49,391 nt of DNA from Bacillota bacterium (GTDB lineage Bacteria; Bacillota; Clostridia; Christensenellales; Aristaeellaceae): NCBI GenBank assembly GCA_023402355.1, contig JAEXCG010000040.1, forward strand, positions 1-49,391, in the 5' to 3' direction. Positions within the stretch are counted from its first letter, which is position 1, and each line of letters begins with the position of its first letter. A program made the translations under genes and the position numbers. Shown here one piece after another: positions 33,038 through 41,349 of this stretch. The notes under the pieces were generated by a model. The model was not told the origin of the DNA. It saw nothing but the letters and a program-made list of their open reading frames with translations, and did no database searches.

Positions 33038-33928
33038 ATGAGATATATGATCGTGACGGGGCTTTCGGGCGCGGGCAAGACGGGCATGCTGCGCCATCTG
33101 GAGGACAGCGGCTTTCTTTGCGTGGACAACCTGCCGCCGATGATGATTCCCAAGTTCCTGGAGCTGTGCACGGCGTCCTCCACGCAGGTGAAGGCCGTCG
33201 CCATGGCGGTGGACATTCGCGGCGGCGCGTTCTTCGACGCGCGCGCGGTCTGCCGCATCGTCGAGGAGGCGCAGGAGGCGGGCTATCCCGTGGAGACGCT
33301 CTTTCTGGAGGCGACGGACGACTCGCTCATCACGCGCTATAAGGAGACGCGCCGCGACCACCCGCTGGCCGGGCCGGACGTGTCGCTGACCGAGGCGATC
33401 ATGCGCGAGCGCGAGCTTCTGCAGCCCCTGCGCGAGGTCGCGACCTACGTGCTGGACACCTCCGGCCTGCGCCCGCGGCAGGCGGCGGCGCGCGCGGACA
33501 AGATGATCTTCGAGGCCGGCACCGACGGGCCGCGGATGCTGATCGAAATTCTCTCCTTCGGCTTTAAGCGCGGCATTCCGCGCGAGAGCGACCTGGTGTG
33601 GGACGTGCGCTTTTTGCCCAATCCGTTTTACATCCCGGACATCTGCATGTACACGGGGCTGGAGGCGCCGGTGCGCGATTTCGTGCTGCAAAGCCCCGTG
33701 ACGCAGGAGTTCCTGACGCGCGTGGAGGGGCTGCTCGACTACCTGCTGCCCCATTACCGCGAGGAGGGCAAGCACCGGCTGATGATCGCCATCGGCTGCA
33801 CGGGCGGCGCGCACCGCTCCGTCGCCATCGCGGAGGCGCTGGGCGCTTACCTGCGCGGGCAGGGGCTCGCGGTGGACGTAAACCACCGCGACATCGAGCT
33901 GGAAAAGCTGCTCTGGCAGACGAAGTAA
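33038..33928 (+). CDS. rapZ: RapZ/YvcJ nucleotide-binding protein
   Basis: A 296-aa P-loop protein of the RapZ (YvcJ) family. Walker A is GLSGAGKT (8-15), followed by GFLCVDNLPP and the C-terminal GCTGGAHRSV motif. In E. coli it is an RNase adapter controlling glucosamine-6-phosphate synthesis; in Firmicutes it binds nucleotides in the same gene cluster and its role is less clear. It is followed directly by whiA. The yvcK gene that usually lies between them is absent here. Confidence 0.95.
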   Translation: MRYMIVTGLSGAGKTGMLRHLEDSGFLCVDNLPPMMIPKFLELCTASSTQVKAVAMAVDIRGGAFFDARAVCRIVEEAQEAGYPVETLFLEATDDSLITRYKETRRDHPLAGPDVSLTEAIMRERELLQPLREVATYVLDTSGLRPRQAAARADKMIFEAGTDGPRMLIEILSFGFKRGIPRESDLVWDVRFLPNPFYIPDICMYTGLEAPVRDFVLQSPVTQEFLTRVEGLLDYLLPHYREEGKHRLMIAIGCTGGAHRSVAIAEALGAYLRGQGLAVDVNHRDIELEKLLWQTK

Positions 33929-33966
33929 CCGGCTGCGCCGGGGCGCGGAAGCACTTTGGAGGCACT

Positions 33967-34935
33967 ATGTCATTTTCTTCAAATACAAAGGACGAGCTGG
34001 CCCGCATCGAGCCGGAGAGCGTCTGCTGCATGCTTGCGGAGCTGGCGGCCATCGTCTCCATCAGCGGCACCATCGGGCTCATGAGCGCGGGGCGCATGCG
34101 CCTCACGGTGGAAAGCGAAAACGCGGCGACCGCCCGGCGCGTCTACACGCTCTTCAAGCGCCTGTTCGACGTGCAGCCGGAGCTCACCACGCTGCGCCAT
34201 ACGCGCCTTGGCGGGCGCAACACCTATCGGCTGACGTTGCACGGAGACGAGGCGGCTTTCGCGCTGGAGGGCTGCGGCATTCTGCGGCGCAGCGAGCAGG
34301 GGCACATCGGCATCCGGCGCACGATTCCCAAGGACATCGTCAGCCGCAAGTGCTGCCGCCGAGCTTTCGTACGCGGCGCGTTCCTCGCGGGCGGCTCCAT
34401 CGCCAATCCCGAGCGGGAGTATCATCTGGAGTTCGTGGTTTCGGACGAGAACTTCGCCGCCTCGCTCATGAAATTCATCGGCAAGTACGATCTGAACGTG
34501 AAAGTCGTTCACCGAAAAGGATCGTATGTGATATACTTAAAAGAAGGGGAGCAGATCGTGACGCTGCTGTCCCTCATGGGGGCGCACGCCGCGCTGTGCG
34601 AGCTGGAAAACATCCGCATCCAGAAGGACATCCGCAACAACGTCAACCGCATGGTCAACTGCGACAGCGCCAACCTGCAAAAGACGCTGGACGCCTCGAC
34701 CCGGCAGGTGGAAGCCATCGAGTATATCCGCGACCATTACGGCCTGGAAAACCTGCCGCCGCTGCTGTGCGACGTGGCGAAGCTGCGGCTCGATTACCGC
34801 GAGGTATCGCTTCAGGAGCTGGGCGAAATGTTAGATCCGCCCGTGGGCAAGTCGGGCGTGAACCATCGCCTGCGCAGGCTCTACGACTTTGCGCAGGAAT
34901 TACGGCAAGAGAGCGAAGGAGGAACCCCAACATGA
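33967..34935 (+). CDS. whiA: WhiA DNA-binding protein
   Basis: A 322-aa WhiA with an N-terminal LAGLIDADG-like domain (RRAFVRGAFLAGGSIANPER region) and a C-terminal helix-turn-helix (LDYREVSLQELGEMLDPPVG). It influences cell division and, in actinobacteria, sporulation. I chose the ATG at 33967 (TTGGAGG upstream); the frame runs open into rapZ from 33598. Its stop overlaps the crh start (ATGA), showing translational coupling. Confidence 0.95.
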   Translation: MSFSSNTKDELARIEPESVCCMLAELAAIVSISGTIGLMSAGRMRLTVESENAATARRVYTLFKRLFDVQPELTTLRHTRLGGRNTYRLTLHGDEAAFALEGCGILRRSEQGHIGIRRTIPKDIVSRKCCRRAFVRGAFLAGGSIANPEREYHLEFVVSDENFAASLMKFIGKYDLNVKVVHRKGSYVIYLKEGEQIVTLLSLMGAHAALCELENIRIQKDIRNNVNRMVNCDSANLQKTLDASTRQVEAIEYIRDHYGLENLPPLLCDVAKLRLDYREVSLQELGEMLDPPVGKSGVNHRLRRLYDFAQELRQESEGGTPT

Positions 34936-35198
34936 TCCGTAAAGAAGTGAGCATTCAAAACGCCGAGGGCCTCCAGTCCAAGCCCGCCGCGCTGCTGGTG
35001 CAGACGGCGTGCCGCTACACCTCGCGCATTCTCATCGAACAGGGCCCCAAGACCATCAACGCCAAGTCTATGATGGGCGTGCTCTCCCTGGGCGTGGGCC
35101 CCGGCGACGTCATCGTGCTGCGCGTCGACGGCGAGGACGAAAACAGCGCGATGGAGGCGATGGCGTCCCTGATCGCTTCCGGGTTCAAGGCCCAGTGA
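34932..35198 (+). CDS. crh: HPr-like protein Crh
   Basis: An 88-aa HPr-fold protein. At the position of the catalytic His15 it has Gln15 (AEGLQSKPAA), so it cannot carry phosphate in PTS sugar transport. The regulatory Ser46 is kept (NAKSMMGVLSL). Together these are the hallmarks of Bacillus Crh, which after Ser46 phosphorylation acts as corepressor with CcpA and also binds other metabolic enzymes. It overlaps whiA by 4 bp, and a GTGA overlap leads into the next gene. HPr kinase is not in this window. Confidence 0.92.
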   Translation: MIRKEVSIQNAEGLQSKPAALLVQTACRYTSRILIEQGPKTINAKSMMGVLSLGVGPGDVIVLRVDGEDENSAMEAMASLIASGFKAQ

Positions 35199-35863
35199 AG
35201 GGACTGCTGCGTCCGCGGCTGCCCGGGCAGCCGCAGGTGATGGAAGAGCTGGACGCGCAGACGCTCGACCTGCTGGCCGATGGGGAGGACGTTCAGGGCG
35301 TCCGCTTCGTGGGCGTGACGTTTGAGGGACTGACGGGGACGCGGGCGGAGTTTCGCGCCTGCGTCTTCGAGCGCTGCACGTTCCTTGCCTGCGAGGGCGT
35401 GCGCTTTAGCTTCATGGACGCGGCGTTCCTCCGCTGCGAGCTTTCGGGCGCGGACTTTTCGGGCGGCGCGTTTCAGCGCGTGCGCTTTGAGGACTGCCGC
35501 TGCCTGGGCGTGAGGCTGCAGGAAAGCCTTCTCATGCACGCGACGCTTTGCCGCTGCCAGATGCAGTACGCAAACCTCGCGCTCGCCAGGCTCAAGTTCG
35601 CCTCCTTCGAGGACTGCAAGCTGCCGCAGGCCTGCCTTGCGGAGGCGGAGCTGAAAAACGCGCAGTTCGTGCGCTGCGAGCTTGCCGAGGCGGAGTTCGT
35701 CGGCACGAAGCTCAAGGGCATGGACCTGCGAACGAACGACCTCGCCGGCATCGTGCTGGGCGGGCGGGGCGAGCTGATGGGGGCGACGGTGTCGCCGCTG
35801 CAGGCGTGCGACCTGGCGCGGCTGCTGGGCGTGACGATCCGGCTGGAAGACGAGCCGGTTTAG
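35195..35863 (+). CDS. Pentapeptide-repeat protein
   Basis: A 222-aa protein made mostly of A(D/N)LXX-like pentapeptide repeats (from about residue 50: VRFVGVTF, RAEFRACVFERC, GADFSGGAFQRV, YANLALARLKFA, EAEFVGTKLKGMDLRTNDLA). These form a right-handed four-sided helix. I chose the GTG at 35195, which overlaps the crh stop; an ATG at 35240 (207 aa) is possible. Some family members mimic DNA and protect gyrase, but most have no known role. It is at the end of the murB-crh operon and is followed by a strong terminator. Confidence 0.85.
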   Translation: MKGLLRPRLPGQPQVMEELDAQTLDLLADGEDVQGVRFVGVTFEGLTGTRAEFRACVFERCTFLACEGVRFSFMDAAFLRCELSGADFSGGAFQRVRFEDCRCLGVRLQESLLMHATLCRCQMQYANLALARLKFASFEDCKLPQACLAEAELKNAQFVRCELAEAEFVGTKLKGMDLRTNDLAGIVLGGRGELMGATVSPLQACDLARLLGVTIRLEDEPV

Positions 35864-35900
35864 GCCGGGAGCTTGAAGGGCATTCAGCTCCCGGCTTTTT
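35864..35900 (+). terminator. Terminator of the murB-crh operon
   Basis: GCCGGGAGCT (35864-35873) pairs with AGCTCCCGGC (35886-35895), followed by five T. It begins right after the stop codon of the pentapeptide gene. Confidence 0.88.
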
Positions 35901-35925
35901 CGTGATTTCGGCGCGAAACGGCGTC

Positions 35926-37548
35926 TTACGCCTCCCCGCCGGATTGATTTTTTGCGTTTAGCTCCGCCCGCCGGACGATCGCTTCGTCGAAGCCGAGCTG
36001 GCGCATGAGCGCGATCGCGGTATGCCCCGTCGCGGGTCCCGGAAGGAGACGGTAGGGGAACGTCACGCGCCCCGCCTCGACGCGCTCCTCGAAGTGCCGG
36101 TTGTCAAAGCCCGGCATCCGGGTGAGCTCCATGTCGTGCGTCGCCGCCATCACCAGCCTTTGTCCGCCGCTCAGGGCCTGTAGAACGGCCGCGGAGGCGG
36201 CGATGCGCTCGGCCGTGTTGGTGCCGCGCAGGATCTCGTCGAGGAAGCAGAAGACGACGCCCTCCCTCGCCCCAAGCAGGCGCTGAAGGCTTTTTAGCTC
36301 CGCGACGAAGGAGCTCTCGCCCCGGGTCAGGCTGTCCCGTGCGGACATCGAGGTCATGACGCGGCCGCGGCACAGGGAAAATGCGCGCGCGAAGCAGGTG
36401 AACGCCGTCTGCGCGAGAATCGCGTTCACGGCCACGGCCTTGGCGAACGTCGACTTGCCGGAGGCGTTCGAGCCGGTGACGATCACGCCCCCGCGCCAGA
36501 CCACCCTGTTGGGCACCGCGTTTGAAACGAGGGGATGCACGAGCTCCTGCGCCGAGACCTTTAGCGAATCGTGAAAGACGGGCTCGCACCACGTCGGGCT
36601 CGTCTCACGCAGCGCCGCCAGCGCGGCGCACGCGTCCAGCTCGCCGATCAGGGCGTAGAGGCGGCGCAGTTCGGCCGCGTGCTTCTCCATTTGGCGCACG
36701 ATTGCGCACAGGCAGATCATGTCGGATAGAAACAGGATTTTGACGTAATCCGTCAGAAAGTCGATGGCGCCGGGCGCCTCCATGGCGAGCACGGGGCAGA
36801 GACGGCGCAGCCCCTTTAGCGGCGCCGCGAGCGCGGCGATCTCGTCCACCTCCGCCTCAAATCCATCCGGCCGGGACTTTGTAAGCCGCCGGGCGCATTC
36901 GAGCAGGGAGGCCACGTGGCGCACCGCGCAGACCTCCGACTTCCAGCGCAGCTCCGTGCGGTAATAGACCACGAGGTTGAGCGCGAAGGAGGCCGCGAGG
37001 CCGAAAAAGAGGGGCGTATAGAGGAGCCCCGTAAGCACCCACGCGATCGGCAGCAGGCCCAGCAGCAGGTAAAGGCCCGCGTGCGGCGGCATGCCGAAGC
37101 CCGAGCCAAACAGGTAACGGATCGCCCCGTGAAAACGGCGCGTCCCCACGGACGAAAGCGCGCGCTGCACGTCCAGACGCGCCTGCTCGTCCGACTGAAG
37201 GCGCGCGATCCGGCGGGCACGGCGCGAAAGCGCGTCCTCCGGCAGGCCGGTTTCGCGAAGCATCGCGTAAAGGACCTCGCTGCCCACGGCGCTCTGCGTG
37301 GAGTCGATGCGCCGGAACACCTCGTCCATGTCCAGGTCGGCCCAGGTCACGTCGTCCACGAAGTCCCGCGCGGGCAGGGTCCTTGCACGCGCGCGAAAGT
37401 ACCCGGCGGCGTCCGTGAGCAGGTCGTCCTCCAGGCGCTTGAGCGCGGAGGGATTTCCCCATCGCTGCCGGAGCGCCGCTGTAAGCCGCCTTTTTCGGGC
37501 GCGCGGGAGCAGCAGCAGCGCGGCGCACGACGCGGCTAGTACAGCCAT
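35926..37548 (-). CDS. Membrane-associated MutS-like ATPase
   Basis: A 540-aa protein with a C-terminal MutS ATPase domain: Walker A TGSNASGKST, Walker B VFCFLDEILRGTNTAER and the ATHDMEL motif. Unlike MutS or MutS2 it has an N-terminal hydrophobic helix (MAVLAASCAALLLLP) and two central helices (AGLYLLLGLLPIAWVLTGLL and the one after it). No mismatch-recognition or Smr domain is present. The ATG at 37548 is 21 bp after AAGGAGGGG; the site fits better with a non-ATG start about 15-21 bp upstream (ATC or ATT), so the true start is uncertain. Function unknown. Confidence 0.85.
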   Translation of the reverse strand: MAVLAASCAALLLLPRARKRRLTAALRQRWGNPSALKRLEDDLLTDAAGYFRARARTLPARDFVDDVTWADLDMDEVFRRIDSTQSAVGSEVLYAMLRETGLPEDALSRRARRIARLQSDEQARLDVQRALSSVGTRRFHGAIRYLFGSGFGMPPHAGLYLLLGLLPIAWVLTGLLYTPLFFGLAASFALNLVVYYRTELRWKSEVCAVRHVASLLECARRLTKSRPDGFEAEVDEIAALAAPLKGLRRLCPVLAMEAPGAIDFLTDYVKILFLSDMICLCAIVRQMEKHAAELRRLYALIGELDACAALAALRETSPTWCEPVFHDSLKVSAQELVHPLVSNAVPNRVVWRGGVIVTGSNASGKSTFAKAVAVNAILAQTAFTCFARAFSLCRGRVMTSMSARDSLTRGESSFVAELKSLQRLLGAREGVVFCFLDEILRGTNTAERIAASAAVLQALSGGQRLVMAATHDMELTRMPGFDNRHFEERVEAGRVTFPYRLLPGPATGHTAIALMRQLGFDEAIVRRAELNAKNQSGGEA

Positions 37549-37676
37549 AAGAATCGGTGCGATGTGAATCCCCTCCTTGCTGCGCGGGCGGACGGAAACC
37601 CGGCCTTTGCGCTCAGTATAGCACGGGCGCGGGGGCTTTGCCAGCGCCCTTTTGCGGGGGAAAAGCGCGCAACCCC

Positions 37677-37705
37677 TTGCAATTTTTCCTGCATGCGGGT
37701 ATAAT
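37677..37705 (+). promoter_or_regulatory. Promoter of the proS T-box leader
   Basis: TTGCAA (37677-37682) and TATAAT (37700-37705) with a 17-bp spacer, about 10 bp before the start of the leader structure. Confidence 0.75.
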
Positions 37706-37714
37706 AAGCCCACA

Positions 37715-37945
37715 TACCGGCGACGACGGAGAAAGACGAAGTCATGCGGCAAAAAGAGAGCGCGGCCCATCGGCTGAAAGGCGGCGCGTGCGGGCGGCTT
37801 CGTCTCCGGCCTCCATCATGCCCCGGCGCCAAGAACGCCGGCGTCCTCCCCGCGTTAGGGGGATCGAGCGGGCGCGCATGCGCCAAGCCGGGTGGTACCG
37901 CGAAGAAAACCTTCCTTCGTCCCTGCATGGGGCGAAGGTTTTTTG
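37715..37945 (+). promoter_or_regulatory. T-box riboswitch upstream of proS
   Basis: The T-box core GGTGGTACCGCG (37891-37902) precedes an intrinsic terminator and the prolyl-tRNA synthetase gene. Stem I can be closed by GACGAAG (near 37733) with CTTCGTC (near 37798). T-box leaders read the charging state of the matching tRNA: uncharged tRNA pairs with the specifier codon and the T-box, and an antiterminator forms. A proline specifier is expected from the gene controlled. I could not place the specifier triplet with confidence. Confidence 0.9.
37914..37944 (+). terminator. T-box leader terminator
   Basis: CCTTCGTCCC (37914-37923) pairs with GGGGCGAAGG (37929-37938; one T-G pair), followed by six T. 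It overlaps the region downstream of the T-box core, as expected for the terminator/antiterminator switch. Confidence 0.88.
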
Positions 37946-37976
37946 ATTATCGAGGACTTTTAGGAGGAAGATAGAG

Positions 37977-39419
37977 ATGGCGAAGAAGAACGATCAGGAG
38001 TTTGTAAAGCACATCACCCCCCGCAGCGAGAACTTCTCGCAGTGGTACACCGACGTGGTGCTGCAGGCCGACCTCATGGATTACACGCCCGTGCGCGGCT
38101 GCATGGCGATCAAGCCCTACGGCTACGGCATCTGGGAGCTCATTCAGAAGGAGCTGGACGCGCGCTTTAAGGCCACGGGCCACGAGAACGTCTCCATGCC
38201 CATGCTGATCCCCGAGAGCCTGCTGCTCAAGGAGGCCGACCACGTGGAGGGCTTCGCGCCCGAGGTCGCCTGGGTCACCCAGGGCGGCACCGAGCCTTTG
38301 CAGGAGCGCATGGCCGTGCGCCCCACGAGCGAGACGATCTTCTGCACGATGTACTCCAAGTGGGTGCAGTCCTGGCGGGACCTGCCCCTCAAGTACAACC
38401 AGTGGTGTTCGGTCATGCGCTGGGAGAAGACGACGCGCCCCTTCCTGCGCACCGCGGAGTTCCTCTGGCAGGAGGGCCACACCGTGCACGCCACGGCCGA
38501 GGAGGCGCAGGAGGAGACGATGCAGATGCTGCGCGTCTACCACGAGTTCTGCGAAAACGTGCTGGCCGTGCCCGTCTACTCCGGCCAGAAGAGCGAGAAG
38601 GAAAAGTTCGCGGGCGCGCGCGCGACCTACAGCGTGGAGGCCATGATGCAGGACGGCAAGGCGCTGCAGAGCGGCACCAGCCACAACTTCGGCACGAACT
38701 TCGCGGAGCCGTTCGACATCACGTACCTGTCCAAGGACGGCAAGCTGGAATACTGCCACGAGACGAGCTGGGGCGTGTCCACCCGCCTGATCGGCGCGAT
38801 TATCATGACGCACGGCGACGAGCGCGGCCTCAAGCTGCCCCCCCGGGTCGCCCCCATCCAGGTCGTCATCCTGCCCATCGCGGCGCACAAGGGCGGCGTC
38901 ATGGAGAAGTGCCGGGAGATTCAGGAGGAGCTCGCATCGGCGGGCATCCGCGTGAAGCTGGACGACCGCGACAACGTCTCCGCGGGCTGGAAGTTCAACG
39001 AGTGGGAGCTCAAGGGCGTGCCCGTCCGTCTGGAGGTCGGCCCCCGCGACATCGAGGCGGGCCAGGTGCTCTCCGTGCGGCGCGATACGTTCGAGAAGAA
39101 GCCCCTCGCCTTAAGCGGCCTTGCGGAGGAGGTAAAGGCGCTGCTGGAGGACGTGCACCGGAACATGTTCGAGATCGCCCGCGCCTTCCGCGACGAGCAC
39201 ACCCAGGTCGTGCACGACATGGAGGAGCTGACCGCGCAGGTGAACGGCGGCTACGCCAAGGCCATGTGGTGCGGCGAGCAGGCCTGCGAGGACAAGATCA
39301 GGGAGCTCACCGGCGCGACGAGCCGCAACATGCCCTTTGACCAGACGCCCGTGGGCGATACCTGCGTTTGCTGCGGCAAGAAGGCCGAAAAGGTCATGTA
39401 CTTCGCAAAGGCGTACTAA
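37977..39419 (+). CDS. proS: Prolyl-tRNA synthetase
   Basis: A 480-aa class II synthetase that charges tRNA-Pro. The length and C-terminal zinc-type segment (CVCCGKKAEKVMYFAKAY, ending in Tyr) mark the archaeal/eukaryotic-like form without the inserted editing domain of long bacterial enzymes. Catalytic motifs include VRPTSETIFC and RWEKTTRPFLRTAEF, and the TSHNFGTNFA loop. TAGGAGGAAG precedes the ATG. It is monocistronic: own promoter, T-box leader and strong bidirectional terminator. Confidence 0.96.
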   Translation: MAKKNDQEFVKHITPRSENFSQWYTDVVLQADLMDYTPVRGCMAIKPYGYGIWELIQKELDARFKATGHENVSMPMLIPESLLLKEADHVEGFAPEVAWVTQGGTEPLQERMAVRPTSETIFCTMYSKWVQSWRDLPLKYNQWCSVMRWEKTTRPFLRTAEFLWQEGHTVHATAEEAQEETMQMLRVYHEFCENVLAVPVYSGQKSEKEKFAGARATYSVEAMMQDGKALQSGTSHNFGTNFAEPFDITYLSKDGKLEYCHETSWGVSTRLIGAIIMTHGDERGLKLPPRVAPIQVVILPIAAHKGGVMEKCREIQEELASAGIRVKLDDRDNVSAGWKFNEWELKGVPVRLEVGPRDIEAGQVLSVRRDTFEKKPLALSGLAEEVKALLEDVHRNMFEIARAFRDEHTQVVHDMEELTAQVNGGYAKAMWCGEQACEDKIRELTGATSRNMPFDQTPVGDTCVCCGKKAEKVMYFAKAY

Positions 39420-39427
39420 GCTTCAAT

Positions 39428-39481
39428 AAAAAGGGCCGCAGCCTGCGATTTTTTATGAATCGTTTGCTGCGGCCCTTTTTT
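39428..39481. terminator. Bidirectional terminator between proS and the permease operon
   Basis: AAAAAGGGCCGCAGC (39428-39442) pairs with GCTGCGGCCCTTTTT (39466-39480), and an inner CGATT/AATCG stem extends it. The A-run and T-run make it work for both convergent genes. Confidence 0.9.
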
Positions 39482-39497
39482 GCGCCGGTTCGGGGAA

Positions 39498-40385
39498 TCA
39501 GCCTTTGACGGCGCCGATCATGACGCCCTTCGTAAAGTACTTTTGAATGAAGGGGTACACGACGATGATCGGCAGGATGGACACGATGATGGATGCATAC
39601 TTGAACTGCTCCGTGGCCACGGTGCGGCTGATGCCGATCTGCACGCCCCCCATGACGTCCTGCTTGAGCTGCACCAGAATCTTGTACAGATAGATTTGCA
39701 GCGGCTGCAGCTTGACGTCGTTGAGGAGCACCAGCGGCCAGAAGTAGCTGTTCCAGTGGCCGACGGCGTAGAACAGCGTCAGCACGGACAGGATGGGGCC
39801 GGACAGCGGAAGCACGATGCTCCCCAGAATTTGCAGGTCGTTCGCGCCGTCGATGCGGGCGCTTTCGATCAGGCTTTCCGGGATTTGCTCGTAAAAGCTG
39901 CGCGCGATGATGATGTTCCAGGCGCTGGCGGCAAAGGGCAGCAGTACCGCCCAACGCGTGTTGTACAGCCCGAGGTTTGAGATGACAAGGAAAAACGGGA
40001 TCATGCCGCCGCTGAAGAACATGGTGAACGTGATCATCAGCGACAGCGATTTTCGCAGCACGAAATATTGACGCGACAGCGCATAGGAGATCAAAACGGT
40101 GACGAACAGGTTGATCAGCGTGCCGACCACCGTGTAGAAAATCGTGTTGCCGTAGGCGGGCCATAGATTCTTGTTTGCGGCTACCAGCTTAAAACCGTCC
40201 AGGCCCAATCCCTTGGGAAAGAAGAATACGTCGCGCTTGAGAACATGTTCAGGCGCGCTGAAGGCCATGGAGATGACATAAAGGAAGGGGTACAGCGCTA
40301 CAAGACCTAAAAGGGTCAATACCAGAGCCAGTACGACCTTGGCTGCCCGCTCGGCGGGCGTCATCCGCTTAAAACTTTGCGGCAT
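39498..40385 (-). CDS. ABC transporter permease, LplC/YtcP type
   Basis: A 295-aa permease. AAAGGAGG upstream of the ATG overlaps the stop of the previous gene. The EAA loop reads IESARIDGANDLQILGSIVL, and the C-terminus is KGVMIGAVKG. It is the last gene of the binding protein-LplB-LplC operon on the minus strand. Confidence 0.93.
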   Translation of the reverse strand: MPQSFKRMTPAERAAKVVLALVLTLLGLVALYPFLYVISMAFSAPEHVLKRDVFFFPKGLGLDGFKLVAANKNLWPAYGNTIFYTVVGTLINLFVTVLISYALSRQYFVLRKSLSLMITFTMFFSGGMIPFFLVISNLGLYNTRWAVLLPFAASAWNIIIARSFYEQIPESLIESARIDGANDLQILGSIVLPLSGPILSVLTLFYAVGHWNSYFWPLVLLNDVKLQPLQIYLYKILVQLKQDVMGGVQIGISRTVATEQFKYASIIVSILPIIVVYPFIQKYFTKGVMIGAVKG

Positions 40386-40399
40386 CGTGTTTTCCTCCT

Positions 40400-41344
40400 T
40401 TACCAGATGCTGGAGCCCGTAATGCGCCGCGACAGCGTGTTGGCAATGACGAGCACGATGATGTTGATAAACGAGTTGAACAGGCCTACCGCAGCGGAAT
40501 AGCTGTAGCGCATAGACTGCAGACCCATTCTGTACACGTAGGTAGAGATGACGTCCGCCGTTTCATAGGTGCTGCTGTTATAAAGCAGGATGATTTTTTC
40601 AAATCCTACGCTCATGATGTTGCCCAGGCTCATGATGAGCAGCAGCACGATGGTGGGCTGTATGGCGGGCAGCGTCACGTGCAATAGCTGCTTCCACCGG
40701 CCGGCGCCATCTATCCGTGCGGCTTCATAAAGCTGTTGATCGACGCCGGACAGGGCGGCGAGGTAGATGATGGAGTTCCAGCCGAACTCCTGCCAGATGC
40801 CGGAGGCGACATAGATCGTGCGAAAGTACTGCGGCATGGATAAAAAGTTGATCGGCTTTCCGCCGCAGGCCCGGATGATCGTGTTGATGAGGCCGCTGCG
40901 CGGAGACAGGAAGTCGATGATCATCCCGCAGATGACGACCAGCGATACGAAGTGCGGCAGGTAACTGACGGTCTGAATGCCGCGCTTGAAGGGGCCCTCG
41001 CGGAATTCATTGAGCATTAGCGCGAAGACGATCGGCAGCGGGAACCCCCACAGCAGGCTGTAGAGGCTGATGAACAGGGTGTTTTTCAGCAGACGCGAAA
41101 AATAGTAGCCGTTAAAGAATTCCCGGAAGTTTTCCAGCCCGACCCACGGGCTGCCCATGATGGTCTGGCCGGGCATAAAGTTCTTAAAAGCGATGACCAC
41201 GCCGTACATGGGATAGTAGGAAAAGATCAGGAAGTACAGGGTGGCCGGCAGCGCCATCAGCAATAAATACTTATCGCGAAGCATGTGGCGCCAGAAATTC
41301 TGGCGCCACAGCTTGGCATTGCTTTTTTGCATGCCCATGGTCAT
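40400..41344 (-). CDS. ABC transporter permease, LplB type
   Basis: A 314-aa permease. I chose the ATG at 41344, which has GAGGTG upstream; the GTG at 41353 is itself part of that ribosome site. The EAA loop reads YEAARIDGAGRWKQLLHVTL and the C-terminus RRITGSSIW. It starts 5 bp after the binding-protein stop. No hairpin separates them, unlike the other two importer operons. Confidence 0.93.
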   Translation of the reverse strand: MTMGMQKSNAKLWRQNFWRHMLRDKYLLLMALPATLYFLIFSYYPMYGVVIAFKNFMPGQTIMGSPWVGLENFREFFNGYYFSRLLKNTLFISLYSLLWGFPLPIVFALMLNEFREGPFKRGIQTVSYLPHFVSLVVICGMIIDFLSPRSGLINTIIRACGGKPINFLSMPQYFRTIYVASGIWQEFGWNSIIYLAALSGVDQQLYEAARIDGAGRWKQLLHVTLPAIQPTIVLLLIMSLGNIMSVGFEKIILLYNSSTYETADVISTYVYRMGLQSMRYSYSAAVGLFNSFINIIVLVIANTLSRRITGSSIW

Positions 41345-41349
41345 TTTGT

